NCBI GenBank assembly: GCA_947475315.1
Contig: CANJMY010000005.1
Coordinates: 1 to 64,000 of the forward strand
Direction of reading: 5' to 3'
DNA length: 64,000 nt
Origin: Pseudomonadota bacterium
GTDB lineage: Bacteria > Myxococcota_A > UBA796 > GCA-2862545
In this document: in pieces, positions 28,219 through 37,293 of the stretch
Numbering within the stretch: the first letter of the stretch is position 1
Layout: each line of letters begins with the position of its first letter
The notes under the pieces: generated by a model
The model's database searches: none
Told to the model about the DNA's origin: nothing
Seen by the model: only the letters and a program-made list of their open reading frames with translations
Program-made: the position numbers and the translations under genes

Positions 28219-29028
28219 TCAGAATCGACCGGCGATCGAAAATTCCAGGCCATCCGAGCGTGGGGCGACGCTGGCGCCAAGCGAGGCGAGACGGTCCTTT
28301 CTCCACGAGACGCCGGCGTCGATGACGCTGGCCCCCCAGCTCACGTAGAACAGGGTGGCCGCGGGAATCGACCATGCGTCCCGGTAGAGCTTGGCGCGGG
28401 CCTGGGCCTGACGGGCGGCCTCCGGATCCGACGTGCTGCTCTGCGCGACGATCCGGCTTTGGTGCTGGATCTCGACCCATGCGCCGACGCTCGCCCCGGC
28501 GGACGCGACCTGCAGCGTGGCGTAGACCGCGCCGCGGACCGGGTGGCCTGCGCGGAACTGGGGCGCGCCGAATGGGGAGTAGCCCCACCAGGGCATGGGG
28601 ACGCGCACGCGGGCAGCGGCCTTGCGCTCGTCGGCGACGGCGGTGCGGACCAGCTCGAACGCGCCCACCACGTCGAGCGGATGATCGTAGGGGCTGATGC
28701 GGAAGTCGGGGTCGTGCTCCAGGACCACGCGGAAGCTCGCGCCGGCTGCGTCGCGGTCGTCGGCCAGGTACTGGATCTCCGCGAGGTAGATCCAGGCGTC
28801 GGCTTCCACCGGCCAAGGGACATCATGCTGCGCTTGCGCGCGGGCGACGAGCGCTTGCAGGGTGGCTCGCGCGCTGACCGCGTCACCCAGCAAATAGGTG
28901 CGGCGTGCGGCTTCGAGCTGGTCGGCTGGATCCGTCGACGCAGACGACGGCGCTGGATCCGGCACATCCGGATCCGCCCACGCGGCGCCCATGGAAGCCC
29001 ACAGGACGAACAGCAGCCGGCTTGTCAT
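28219..29028 (-). CDS. secreted/membrane protein with TPR-like N-domain
   Basis: A 269-residue protein with a signal peptide (LLFVLWASMGAAWA). Residues 35-100 have the periodic Ala/Leu spacing of a tetratricopeptide-like helix pair, including LLGDAVSARATLQAL and AEIQYLADDRDAA. The second half has two hydrophobic segments around LQVASAGASVGAWVEI and SWGASVIDAGVSW, like DUF5683-type membrane proteins. The function is unknown. It is the first gene of a likely three-gene run with the sigma-54 activator and coaE. Confidence 0.75.
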   Translation of the reverse strand: MTSRLLFVLWASMGAAWADPDVPDPAPSSASTDPADQLEAARRTYLLGDAVSARATLQALVARAQAQHDVPWPVEADAWIYLAEIQYLADDRDAAGASFRVVLEHDPDFRISPYDHPLDVVGAFELVRTAVADERKAAARVRVPMPWWGYSPFGAPQFRAGHPVRGAVYATLQVASAGASVGAWVEIQHQSRIVAQSSTSDPEAARQAQARAKLYRDAWSIPAATLFYVSWGASVIDAGVSWRKDRLASLGASVAPRSDGLEFSIAGRF

Positions 29029-29102
29029 GCGCTCCGTCGAAGTCGCCCGATCTCTAGCACCCTCGCGCGCCGACGGAAGGGAATTGGGCTAGGAGTCTGC
29101 AT

Positions 29103-29114
29103 GCAAGCGCTTGC
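29103..29114. promoter_or_regulatory. 12-bp perfect palindrome between divergent genes
   Basis: GCAAGCGCTTGC lies 49 bases before the start of the putative two-HTH protein, in a 134-base divergent region. It is a candidate operator, possibly for that protein itself. No -10 or -35 pair is convincing. Confidence 0.35.
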
Positions 29115-29162
29115 GCGCCGCGCAATTGGCGGTGATGGACGAGGCGCACGAGAGTGGGTCTG

Positions 29163-29765
29163 ATGGCGAACCCTGAGCAACGCGACAACTGGTCGGAACT
29201 TGTCCGCAAGCTGGATGAGCTCCCGCTCGTCGAGCTGGCGCGCCGCTACGGTGGCAAGCCCGGTCAGATCGTGGCGGCGCTGCAGCGCACCGGCGTGGTC
29301 CGCGGCGGCGGTGTGTCGGCCGACGACGACCTTCCGCCGGACATGGGTGAGTCCGTTGAGCCCTTCGTCGCCCCGGGGCCTGCGCCCCAGGACGACTCGG
29401 GCACCCGGGCCGGAAGCAAGGACGCGCTCATCGCGCGGCATGCGTCGGCCTTGGGCAGCGTCCCAGACGCCGAGCTCGCGGACCGGGCTGGCGTCAGCGT
29501 CCGCACGGTCGCCAGCTACCGCGCGCGCCACGGCATCCCCGGCTTTCGCGGCCCCGGTCGGCCCCCGGCCGCGGCGCGGGCTCCGGTCATCGGCTCGGTC
29601 GAGAGCGGCTCGAAGGCGTGGACCGTGACGCTCCGCAAGGGCGGCGTGGTCAGCCAGGCCGTCGTGATCGCCTCGGACATCCAGTCCGCCATCGTCGAAG
29701 CCGAGCGCGCGGGTCAGGGCGCGGTGGAAGGCGTGGCCTACGTCGGGCCGGTCCGCACCGCCTGA
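29163..29765 (+). CDS. putative DNA-binding protein with two HTH-like modules
   Basis: A 200-residue protein. Residues 10-45 (LPLVELARRYGGKPGQIVAA and RTGVVRGGG) and 95-125 (ELADRAGVSVRTVASYRARH, then GIPGFRGPGRPP) both read as helix-turn-helix, the second with a GRPP hook-like tail. A Pro/Asp-rich linker lies between them. About 60 C-terminal residues look beta-rich. No close family is recognised. The start is ATG 29163, though GTG 29154 is possible; neither has a strong ribosome site. It is divergent from the TPR-type gene. A DNA-binding role is inferred from pattern alone. Confidence 0.6.
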   Translation: MANPEQRDNWSELVRKLDELPLVELARRYGGKPGQIVAALQRTGVVRGGGVSADDDLPPDMGESVEPFVAPGPAPQDDSGTRAGSKDALIARHASALGSVPDAELADRAGVSVRTVASYRARHGIPGFRGPGRPPAAARAPVIGSVESGSKAWTVTLRKGGVVSQAVVIASDIQSAIVEAERAGQGAVEGVAYVGPVRTA

Positions 29766-29826
29766 TCGCGGTGCCCGGGCTCCGCCGTTCCAGTGCGGAT
29801 CCAGCACCGGCGGGCGCGATGGACCG

Positions 29827-31311
29827 CTACTGGGCGGGCGGGACGCTGAGCGAGAACTGACCGTCGGCGTTGGTCGCGCCCTGGGCCAGGACCGTGTCGT
29901 CGTCGGCGAGCACGCGCACCACCGCGTAGGCGGAGGGCACGCGCCGCCCGTCGCGGACCAACAGCACCGATCCGCTCACCCGGTCTCCGACGCCCAGCGC
30001 GAAGTCCGTCGCGTCGTCGGGGTGGTCCACCTGCGCGCGCAGCGCGGCCAGCTCGGGTCGGTCGCCAGGCGGCATGACGAGGCAGTCGAGCGCGGTGTTG
30101 GGGAGCGTCACCGAGAGAAGGCCGCTCTCGTCGGCGTCGAAGGACCAACGGCGGTGCGTGCCTCCGAGCTCCGTGCAGGTCGTGACCGCGCCGACCAGCG
30201 GCGCGCCGTCCAGGTCGTGCGTCGTCCAGGTCGCGTTGTTGAAGCCGTCTGCGCCGATCGTGCCCAAGTCCAGCTCGTCGACCACGGCCAGATCACCGAG
30301 CTTGAGCGGCGCCCAGCGGTCGGCCTGGCCGGGCAGCAGCTCCAGCGTGTACACGCCCGCGGGGACGGAGGTCTCAATGAAGCCCTGGCTGTCCGTGGCG
30401 ACGGTGAGCGAGAAGGAGGCCGAGCCGAGCGGGTAGCCCTGCACGGACACGGAGGTCACGGCGACCGTCGCTTGGGTGAGCGAGGCGCCGCCTGCGTCCG
30501 TCAGGTGGACGCGGAGCGTGGCGCGCTCGGGCACCCCCCACGACGTGTCGACGCGCGCGCCGGGCTCGCCGATCTCCACAGAGCCCGTGGTGCGGTTGGG
30601 CAGGCGGCGGCCGGCGGGCGGCTCGACCACCACGCGCCACATGCCGTCGGTGACGTGCAACTCGTACCAGCCGTCGGCGTTGCTGACCGCGGCGGCGGTC
30701 TGCATGCCCGTGTCGTCCGAGGCCACCACCTTGGCGCTCCCGACCGGCGCGCCGTCGCCGTCGACCAGGCGGCCCCACAGCGGGCGGCCCATGTCCATCG
30801 CCACGTCCAGGCGACGCGCGTCCACGATCGGCACGGGCGAAGACCACGGAGGTAGGAGCGGGTCGTTGGGCGTGATGCGGATCTGGTAGAGGTCGGGCGC
30901 GACAGCGAGATCGTACAGGCCTGCGTCGTTGGAGGTCGTGCGCCAGTGCACACCCGCGGTGGCACCCTCCAGCGCGATCTCCGCGGCGACGTCGACCACC
31001 GTCGTCGGCAGGCGTGCGCTGGACCATGAGGTGGTCCGAACACCCTGCAGGTGCCCGGTCAGATGGACCGCCGGGCGCAGCTCCAGGCTCAGGCCGTCCG
31101 CCGCCAGGAACGGGCCGAAGACCGCGGCGAGCACGGGGTTGTCGAGCGTCCCGGCCTCGGCCGGCTCCACCGAGATGCGGAAGGTGGGCGTGGGGCGCGA
31201 CGCCGTGCCGGTGTCCGCGTTGCCGTCCAGGGCGGGCGTGTCGCCCGTCATGGACATGTCGGGCGCGCACGCGGCGGCCCACACCAGCGCGAGGGGGAGG
31301 AGCTTGTTCAT
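29827..31311 (-). CDS. lipoprotein with carboxypeptidase-regulatory-like beta domains
   Basis: A 494-residue lipoprotein with lipobox AAAC at Cys15 or so, then an Asp/Thr-rich linker. Several segments follow the transthyretin/CarboxypepD_reg-like pattern: GRLVDGDGAPVGSAKVVASD, SNADGWYELHV, TDSQGFIETSVPAGVYTLEL and TNADGQFSLSVPP. These are beta-sandwich modules common in surface proteins. The start overlaps the stop of the small lipoprotein gene by ATGA. It is the last gene of a kinase operon. Extracellular or outer-membrane location is inferred. Confidence 0.8.
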   Translation of the reverse strand: MNKLLPLALVWAAACAPDMSMTGDTPALDGNADTGTASRPTPTFRISVEPAEAGTLDNPVLAAVFGPFLAADGLSLELRPAVHLTGHLQGVRTTSWSSARLPTTVVDVAAEIALEGATAGVHWRTTSNDAGLYDLAVAPDLYQIRITPNDPLLPPWSSPVPIVDARRLDVAMDMGRPLWGRLVDGDGAPVGSAKVVASDDTGMQTAAAVSNADGWYELHVTDGMWRVVVEPPAGRRLPNRTTGSVEIGEPGARVDTSWGVPERATLRVHLTDAGGASLTQATVAVTSVSVQGYPLGSASFSLTVATDSQGFIETSVPAGVYTLELLPGQADRWAPLKLGDLAVVDELDLGTIGADGFNNATWTTHDLDGAPLVGAVTTCTELGGTHRRWSFDADESGLLSVTLPNTALDCLVMPPGDRPELAALRAQVDHPDDATDFALGVGDRVSGSVLLVRDGRRVPSAYAVVRVLADDDTVLAQGATNADGQFSLSVPPAQ

Positions 31312-31751
31312 GGGAAGTGGACCTCCCACCGGACCGTGACGAAGTTGTCGTGATGCCCGTCGAACACCGTCGCGCGCAGCACGTCGCCGTCTCGCAGGCC
31401 CGACAGATCGGTGATCTCCGCGCGGCAGACCCAGACGTCGCCGCTCGGGTAGCGGTCGGTCGTCGCCTCCAGGTTGTCCAGGTCCGGCCACTCACAGAAC
31501 ACGGGTTCATCCTCGGGATCGGCGGCGATCGTCGACAGCACCAGCGTGTCGCTCCGCACCTCGATGGGCTGCGGGTCGAGCTCGGGCTGGTAGATGTCCG
31601 GCGGTTCGTTCACCACGACCTCGGGGAGGGGGAGCACGTAGAAGCATCCGTGTCCAAGCACGGTGCAGGCAGCGTACCACCCGACGCGGAGCACACGCTG
31701 GACGCGATCGTGCGGCGCCGCGGACGGCCGCCCCCGCGCAGATCGCGACAT
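31308..31751 (-). CDS. small lipoprotein-like protein of unknown function
   Basis: A 147-residue protein. Its N-terminus has Arg residues, then a hydrophobic VGWYAACTVLGHGCFYVLPLP. The Cys could be lipidated, but no canonical lipobox is present. The acidic body holds VFCEWPD and DVWVCRAEITDLSGL, with two Cys that might pair. ATG 31751 lies directly after an AGG and 5 bases after the kinase stop, so the start is uncertain. Its 3' end overlaps the next start by 4 bases. Confidence 0.6.
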   Translation of the reverse strand: MSRSARGRPSAAPHDRVQRVLRVGWYAACTVLGHGCFYVLPLPEVVVNEPPDIYQPELDPQPIEVRSDTLVLSTIAADPEDEPVFCEWPDLDNLEATTDRYPSGDVWVCRAEITDLSGLRDGDVLRATVFDGHHDNFVTVRWEVHFP

Positions 31752-31756
31752 CCTCG

Positions 31757-33661
31757 TCACGGTCGGGGGCCCGGGGCGAACAGGTTGTCCGGGTAGTCCA
31801 GGCTGCGGACCGACTGGACCGACACGTCGTCGCCGCAGCGGACCGCGATCGTGTGAGGGTGCTCGGGGTGCTCGATCGTCAGCGCGCCGCCCAGGTCGGC
31901 GATCGTGCCCTTCGTGGCGTTGTCGAGCAGCACGACGCAGGACGAGCGCAGGTCGGAGGGGAAGCGCATGCGGGCGGGCAGGCGCTCCAGCGCGACCTGC
32001 TCGTGGTCTCGGACCTCGCCGGGGGCCAGCGTCAGCGTCACCCGCTTCTCGGCGACCATGGGGCCGCGCAGAAGGAAGGTGTGGGCGCCCGGCGGCACCT
32101 GCGTGCAGCCCGGGTCGCGGGTGCTGCGCAGGCGAACGCCGTCGAGCCAGACCTCCGCGGGGGCGTCCAGCGAGCGGAGGGCCACGCAGGCGGGGCGCGC
32201 GTCGGGGGCGGGCGCCGCGTCGGGCGCGACGACGGACGCGACAGGCATCGGGCGTGACACCAGGACCGCCCGATCCGGGTCGGGTGCCTGGCTGGTCGCG
32301 CGCGGTACGGGCAGGTCGGACGCCGACGGGGAGGGTGGCGTGGCCGCGGTCGCCGGCACCACGTCGGTGGGCTGAGCTTCGTCGGCTGCGGGCGGCTCGA
32401 TCCGGGCCACCCCTTCGTCGATCGGCACCACGACGTCGACGCTCGGGGGCGGCGAGGCGGCGGGCTGGCCGACCGCGAGCGACCGGGGCGTCGCCCCGCC
32501 GCGCCACGCCGCCAACGCGCCGAACACCACGATCAGCACGGTCGCCGCCGCCAGCGCGATCGTCCGTGCCCGCGCCGTGTCCGGCGCCGGCATCCCGTGG
32601 AAGGCCTCCAGCAGCGCAAGCGCGTCCGCGTTGCCTTCGTCCATCGACAGCAGGCGGTTGAGGCTGCGAAGCGCCGCCAGGTGATCCCCTTGGGCCGCGC
32701 TCGCCTTGCCGCGCTCCAGCAGGGTGGGCTTGAGCCAGGCGTCCAGCTCGGCCTCATACGCCTCGGGCGTGGCCACGTAGCGGGCCAACGCCCAGCGAGG
32801 CTCGGCGGGGACGAACCCGACCTCGGACAGCGCCTCCATCAGCGCGCCGCGGAGCTCGTCGGCGGTGGTGTAGCGATCCTCGCGCGCGGGGGAGAGCAGG
32901 CGCTCGACGATGTCGGCCAGCGTGGCGCTGGCGCTTGGCACCACCTCGACGAGCGCGGGCCGGTTGCCCTCGATCACGTTCTTCAGCACCACCGAAGGGT
33001 TGGATCCGCCAAACGGAAGCTCGCCCGCCACCAGATGGAAGAGCAGCGTGCCCAGCGCGAACAGGTCGCTGCGGCCGTCGAGCGGCTCCTCGCGGGCCTG
33101 CTCGGGGCTCATGTAGGCGGGCGATCCGACCAGCGCGCCGGTCATGGTGACCTGGGACTCGTCGAGGAAGCGCGCGATCCCGAAGTCCATCAGCTTTACG
33201 ACGCCGTCGCGCCGGAGCATCACGTTCTCGGGCTTCAGGTCGCGGTGCAGGATGCCCGCGTCGTGCGCGTAGGCGAGCGCGTCGGCGAGGGACAGGCCGA
33301 TGGTCGCGGCGACCTCGGACGGGACGCGTCGGCAGCGCGCCAGCAGGTCGGCCAGCGTCTCGCCGTCGACCAGCTCGGTCACGATGTAGCAGTCCTCGGC
33401 GGTCTCGCCCGAGTAGTCGTGGATCTCGAGGATGTTGGGGTGGCGCAGGTGCTCGATCGCGCGCGCCTCACGGGCGAAGCGCTGCCGGTTGCGCGTGGAC
33501 ACCGACAGGTGCGGGTGCAGCACCTTGATCGCCACCTCACGACCGAGCGCGGCGTGACGGCCCCGGTAGACCGTGGCCATCCCGCCCTCGCCGATCCGCT
33601 GGAGGACGTCGTACTTGTCGAGCGTCGTGCCGATCAAAGCTTGCCGGAGCGCAGAGCGCAC
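31757..33661 (-). CDS. Ser/Thr protein kinase with membrane helix and extracytoplasmic tail
   Basis: A 634-residue Pkn-type kinase. GEGGMATV is at 24-31, Lys46 in VAIKVL, HRDLKPEN from 139 and DFG at 159-161. All catalytic elements are intact. The kinase domain ends near 290. A helical region, one membrane segment (about 370-390, TIALAAATVLIVVFGALAAW) and a Pro/Ala linker follow. The C-terminal tail has VWLDGVRLRSTRDPG and VPPGAHTFLLRG, which is PEGA-like. It is the first gene of an operon with two lipoproteins. Its signal is likely sensed outside the membrane, with substrates inside. Confidence 0.93.
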   Translation of the reverse strand: MRSALRQALIGTTLDKYDVLQRIGEGGMATVYRGRHAALGREVAIKVLHPHLSVSTRNRQRFAREARAIEHLRHPNILEIHDYSGETAEDCYIVTELVDGETLADLLARCRRVPSEVAATIGLSLADALAYAHDAGILHRDLKPENVMLRRDGVVKLMDFGIARFLDESQVTMTGALVGSPAYMSPEQAREEPLDGRSDLFALGTLLFHLVAGELPFGGSNPSVVLKNVIEGNRPALVEVVPSASATLADIVERLLSPAREDRYTTADELRGALMEALSEVGFVPAEPRWALARYVATPEAYEAELDAWLKPTLLERGKASAAQGDHLAALRSLNRLLSMDEGNADALALLEAFHGMPAPDTARARTIALAAATVLIVVFGALAAWRGGATPRSLAVGQPAASPPPSVDVVVPIDEGVARIEPPAADEAQPTDVVPATAATPPSPSASDLPVPRATSQAPDPDRAVLVSRPMPVASVVAPDAAPAPDARPACVALRSLDAPAEVWLDGVRLRSTRDPGCTQVPPGAHTFLLRGPMVAEKRVTLTLAPGEVRDHEQVALERLPARMRFPSDLRSSCVVLLDNATKGTIADLGGALTIEHPEHPHTIAVRCGDDVSVQSVRSLDYPDNLFAPGPRP

Positions 33662-33802
33662 CCCCCCCGGGCTCGCAGTCTACACGCCCAGACGTGGGGT
33701 GGACAGGGTGCGCACCACAGGAATGCCCCGCATGGTGGCGGGCACGGCCTGCGGGCGTGTCTCTGGCGTGCTCGGCACGCTAGGGGACGGGCGGAGGGCG
33801 AC

Positions 33803-34903
33803 ATGGGACTGCTGGACGGTGTGCGGGTGCTGGACCTCTCTCGGCTGCTGCCGGGGCCTGCGGCGACCGCCTGGCTGGTGGGGCAGGGCGCCCAGGTGGA
33901 TCGGGTCGAGTCCCCCGGCGCCGGAGACTTCACGCGGCACATCCCACCGTTCGTCGGCGAGGTCGGCGCCTACTACGCGGCTACCGGCCACGGGAAGCGC
34001 AGCCTGGCGATCGACCTGCGCAAGCCCGGCGCCGGCGCGCTCATCAAGCGGATCCTGCCCCGCTACGACGTGCTGGTGGAGGGCTTTCGGCCGGGCGTGA
34101 TGGAGGCGATGGGCCTGGGCCCCGACGAGCTCCTCGCCGAGCGCCCCGGCCTGGTGATCGCGCGCCTGTCGGGCTTTGGACAGACCGGGCCGCTCTCGCA
34201 GCGCCCGGGCCACGACATCAACTACATGGGCTTGGCCGGCGCGCTCCACGGGGCGACGCGCACCGACACGTCGATCCCCATCCCCACGGTGCAGGTCGCG
34301 GACCTGGGCGGCGCGCTGGTGACGGCGGCGGGCATCGCAGCGGCCCTCTTCCAGCGCGAGCGGACCGGTCGGGGCGCGGTGCTCGACGTGTCGCTGGCCG
34401 AGGCCGCGCTGTGGTTCTTCGCGCCGGTGGCGGTGGGCTGCACCGCTGAGGGCACCGACCCCGCGCCGGGCACGCTGGGCTTGGCGGGCGGCCTGCCGTT
34501 CTACGGCACCTACCGCTGCTCGGACGACCGCTGGATCACGGTGGGCGCGCTCGAGGGCAAGTTCCAGCAGGAGCTGTGGGGCCACACCGGCGGCGACCTC
34601 GGCCACGACGCGCTGACGGCGCTGTTTGCGTCCAAGCCGCGCGACCACTGGGCCGAGGTGCTGGCCGAGGCCTGCGTGGGCCCGGTGCTCGCGCCGTCCG
34701 AGCTGGCCGACAACGCGCACTGGCTCGCCCGGGGCGCGGTCGAGCGCATCGCGGGCACCACCTACGTCCGGCCGCCGCTCGGCGTGTTCCCGGACCCAGG
34801 CCCGCTCCCGGGCGTGGGCGAACACACCGACGCCGTGCTCCACGACGCGGGCCTGACCGACGACGAGCTGACCGCGCTGCGCGCCGCCAAGGTCATCGCG
34901 TGA
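33803..34903 (+). CDS. CoA-transferase family III, alpha-methylacyl-CoA racemase-like
   Basis: A 366-residue CaiB/BaiF-fold protein. It begins GLLDGVRVLDLSRLLPGPAA and has YDVLVEGFRPGVMEAMGLG, VIARLSGFGQTGP and GHDINYMGLAGAL. The GHDINY motif is typical of alpha-methylacyl-CoA racemase, which interconverts (2R)- and (2S)-methylacyl-CoA in branched fatty acid breakdown; other members move CoA between acids. Which reaction applies is not certain. ATG 33803 follows GGAGGG. The stop overlaps a 48-residue membrane protein gene. Confidence 0.9.
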   Translation: MGLLDGVRVLDLSRLLPGPAATAWLVGQGAQVDRVESPGAGDFTRHIPPFVGEVGAYYAATGHGKRSLAIDLRKPGAGALIKRILPRYDVLVEGFRPGVMEAMGLGPDELLAERPGLVIARLSGFGQTGPLSQRPGHDINYMGLAGALHGATRTDTSIPIPTVQVADLGGALVTAAGIAAALFQRERTGRGAVLDVSLAEAALWFFAPVAVGCTAEGTDPAPGTLGLAGGLPFYGTYRCSDDRWITVGALEGKFQQELWGHTGGDLGHDALTALFASKPRDHWAEVLAEACVGPVLAPSELADNAHWLARGAVERIAGTTYVRPPLGVFPDPGPLPGVGEHTDAVLHDAGLTDDELTALRAAKVIA

Positions 34904-35046
34904 TCGGGCTCATCCTCGGCACCTGGAACGAGCCCCTCGTGCTCGGACGAGGGGAGTGGTTCTGCGTGGGCCTGACCCACACGATCGTGCTCGGGATCGC
35001 CTTCTTCCGCTGGGTGGTCGCGCCCAGGCTCAGCAGGCCTCGCTGA
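34900..35046 (+). CDS. 48-residue membrane protein
   Basis: It starts at GTG 34900, overlapping the racemase stop (GTGA). It is [15 protein letters not shown] followed by a hydrophobic helix ([17 protein letters not shown]) and a basic end, so one transmembrane segment is predicted. Its last 17 bases overlap the 3' end of the convergent sigma factor gene. The function is unknown, and coding status rests on overlap and helix only. Confidence 0.45.
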   Translation: MIGLILGTWNEPLVLGRGEWFCVGLTHTIVLGIAFFRWVVAPRLSRPR

Positions 35047-35905
35047 ACGCTTCCAGCTGCTTGCTGCGGGTGGCGTGGCGCAGCTTGCGGAGCGCCTTGA
35101 GCTCGATCTGACGGATGCGCTCGCGGGTCAGCGCGAAGCGGCTGCCGATCTCCTCGAGCGAGTAGGTGGTGGGCTCACCGATGCCGTAGCGCATGCGGAG
35201 CACCTTCTCCTCGCGGGGGGTGAGCGACGCCAGGACGTGGCCCATCTGCTCGGCGAGCGACTCGGCCTCGACGTTCTCGGACGGCGAGCGGGAGTCGGGG
35301 TTCTCGATGAAGTCCATGATGGTGCTGTCGCCGTCCTCACCGACCTCGGCGTCGAGCGACATGGGCTCGCGGACCAGGTTCATCACCTCGTCGACCTGAT
35401 CGCGGTCGATCTCCAGGTGCTCGCAGATCTCCTCGGGCGTGGGCTCGCGGCCGAAGGTCTGGAGGCAGTGCTTGCGCATCGCGTTGACGCGGTTCACCAC
35501 TTCCAACTTGTAGATCGGGATGCGGATGGTGCGGATCTGCGACTCGATGGCGCGCACGATCGCCTGACGGATCCACCACGACGCGTAGGTCGAGAAGCGG
35601 AAGCCGCGCCGCCACTCGAACTTCTCGACGGCCTTCATCAGGCCCAGGTTGCCCTCCTGGATGAGGTCGGCGAGCGGCAGGCCGCGGTAGGCGTACTGCT
35701 TGCTGATCGACACGACCAGGCGCAGGTTAGCGCGGATGAGCTCGCACTTGGCGGCCTCAGCGTCCGGACCGCCGCGCTCCATGCGCTGCGCGACCGCGAC
35801 CTCCTGGTCACCCTTGAGCAGCTTGATGCGGCCCATGTGGCCGAGGTAACGGTCCAGGAGTTCGCTCGTCTCGTCGCGCGTCGGACGTCCACGTGTGCGG
35901 CTCAT
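35030..35905 (-). CDS. RNA polymerase sigma factor, RpoD/RpoS group 2 type
   Basis: A 291-residue sigma-70-family factor. Region 1.2 reads [21 protein letters not shown] and region 2 [33 protein letters not shown] and [15 protein letters not shown]. Region 3 contains [20 protein letters not shown]. Region 4.2 ([20 protein letters not shown]) contacts the -35. It lacks the long N-terminal region of primary RpoD, so it is a group 2 (stress or development) factor. ATG 35905 has GAGGTG upstream. No anti-sigma gene is adjacent. Confidence 0.93.
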   Translation of the reverse strand: MSRTRGRPTRDETSELLDRYLGHMGRIKLLKGDQEVAVAQRMERGGPDAEAAKCELIRANLRLVVSISKQYAYRGLPLADLIQEGNLGLMKAVEKFEWRRGFRFSTYASWWIRQAIVRAIESQIRTIRIPIYKLEVVNRVNAMRKHCLQTFGREPTPEEICEHLEIDRDQVDEVMNLVREPMSLDAEVGEDGDSTIMDFIENPDSRSPSENVEAESLAEQMGHVLASLTPREEKVLRMRYGIGEPTTYSLEEIGSRFALTRERIRQIELKALRKLRHATRSKQLEAFSEAC

Positions 35906-36201
35906 GTTCACCTCGGTTGCGGTTCGTGCCCGACTGTCTCTTTGCAGGTGCTGTGCCACCGCTGACGGACTTTGACGGCGGACCGCGGAAATGCCGTGTA
36001 CCCGTAGATTTTTCGCTTTCGTCTGCGGAGGGGCGACTAAGTCGCGTGCCAGTTTTGGGACGAAACCCGGGGTGAAAGCTGGGCGCGCGTGCCAGATCTG
36101 GAACGTGTCGGTCGCCCCGCGAACGGGCCGGGCTGGCCACCGCGTCGGCGCAGGGTAGGGAGCCGTTCGGCCGCCTTGGATGCGGCTCGTGCGGAGGCGC
36201 G
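35906..36201. other. 296-base intergenic region between divergent sigma-factor and exbB genes
   Basis: No gene is seen. A 13-base odd palindrome, GCGACT-A-AGTCGC (36033-36045), lies near the middle and may be an operator. An AT-richer patch (AGATTTTTCGC, near 36007) stands out in the otherwise GC-rich sequence. Promoters for both flanking genes must lie here, but no sigma-70 pair could be assigned. Confidence 0.5.
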
Positions 36202-36816
36202 TTGCTCGAGGACTTCCAGGCCGGCGGGCCGGTCATGTACCCGATCCTGCTCTGCTCCATCATCGCGCTGGCGGTGTGGCTGGAGCGGCAGTGGTCGCTG
36301 CGCAAGGCGCGCATCGTGCCGTACGGGTTCTGCGTGGAGCTGCTCGCGCTGCTGCGCGGGCACCGCTGGGACGATGCGCTGGTCGCGTGCCGCAAGCGGC
36401 CCGCGGCGATCGCGCGCGTGGTGGAGGCGGCCATCGAGGCGCGCCGACATGGCCGCGCGCGCATCTCGGAGCGTGTGGAGGAGGCCGGGCGACGCGAGGC
36501 CGCCGAGATGGAGCGCTTCGTGCCCGTGCTGTCGATCGTGGCGACGGTCGCACCGCTGCTTGGCCTGCTCGGCACGGTCGGAGGCATCATCCTGACCTTC
36601 CGCGAGATCGGCGCGGGCGGGATGGGCAACATGAATCAGGTCGGCGCGGGCATCGCGGTCGCGCTCAACACCACCTTCTTCGGGTTGGTCGTGGCGATCC
36701 CCGCGGTCATCATGGAGAAGCAGCTGCTCACCCGCGTGGACCGCCTGACGCTCGATCTGGAGGAGGTCGCGTCCGAGGCGGTCGACCTGCTCAGTGAGCC
36801 GGAGCACACGCTGTGA
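36202..36816 (+). CDS. MotA/TolQ/ExbB proton-channel family protein
   Basis: A 204-residue inner-membrane protein with three predicted membrane segments. The first is near [17 protein letters not shown]. The last two carry the family core [18 protein letters not shown] and [20 protein letters not shown]. With ExbD/TolR partners this family uses the proton-motive force to energise outer-membrane transport or envelope constriction. The start is TTG 36202, four bases after GGAGG. The stop overlaps the exbD-like start (GTGA). Confidence 0.92.
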   Translation: MLEDFQAGGPVMYPILLCSIIALAVWLERQWSLRKARIVPYGFCVELLALLRGHRWDDALVACRKRPAAIARVVEAAIEARRHGRARISERVEEAGRREAAEMERFVPVLSIVATVAPLLGLLGTVGGIILTFREIGAGGMGNMNQVGAGIAVALNTTFFGLVVAIPAVIMEKQLLTRVDRLTLDLEEVASEAVDLLSEPEHTL

Positions 36817-37250
36817 AGTTCGGCAAGCGCCGGCGCCAGGAGACGCAGCTGATCCTCACGTCGTTGATCGACGTGATGTTCACGATCCTGTTGTTCTTCA
36901 TGGTGTCGACGGAGTTTGTGGCGGACAAGGGCAAGTCCGCGGAGGCGGGCGTGCAGGTCGATCTGCCCCGCGCGAACTCCCAGATGATGCTCGACGAGGT
37001 GAAAGACCTTCGCATCACGGTGACGTTGGCGGGGGAGGTGTCGATCGACGGCGCCATCCTGGATCACGACGCGCTCCGCCAGCGCCTGCGTGCCACCGCC
37101 GCGCAGGACCCGAACACGCTGATCGTGCTCAAGGCGGACTCTGGCGTCGCGCACGGAACGGTGGTCGAGGTCATGGACCTTGCGCGCGACGTGGGCCTCG
37201 CCAGGCTCGCCATCGCCACCGATCCCAAGAATGGTGCGGCTGCCCCTTGA
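36813..37250 (+). CDS. ExbD/TolR biopolymer transport protein
   Basis: A 145-residue partner of the preceding protein. A short basic N-terminus is followed by one membrane helix, LILTSLIDVMFTILLFFMVS, with the family Asp (LIDVMF) needed for proton flow. A periplasmic domain ends with ADSGVAHGTVVEVMDLARDV. The start is GTG 36813, overlapping the exbB stop. No TolA or TonB is next in line. Confidence 0.93.
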   Translation: MKFGKRRRQETQLILTSLIDVMFTILLFFMVSTEFVADKGKSAEAGVQVDLPRANSQMMLDEVKDLRITVTLAGEVSIDGAILDHDALRQRLRATAAQDPNTLIVLKADSGVAHGTVVEVMDLARDVGLARLAIATDPKNGAAAP

Positions 37251-37293
37251 GGATCCGCGCGAATGCGGTATTGTTGCGGAGTGGGAGGCGGTG

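Noticed and set aside
32597-33802. An upstream in-frame extension of the racemase-like gene over the opposite kinase gene
   Set aside because: The extension is antisense to a clear kinase; the family N-terminus begins at ATG 33803 with GGAGGG.
36036-36051. A sigma-54-like promoter on the minus strand (TGGCACG then TTAG) before the sigma factor gene
   Set aside because: The -24 element matches, but the -12 lacks the required GC (TTAG instead of TTGC).
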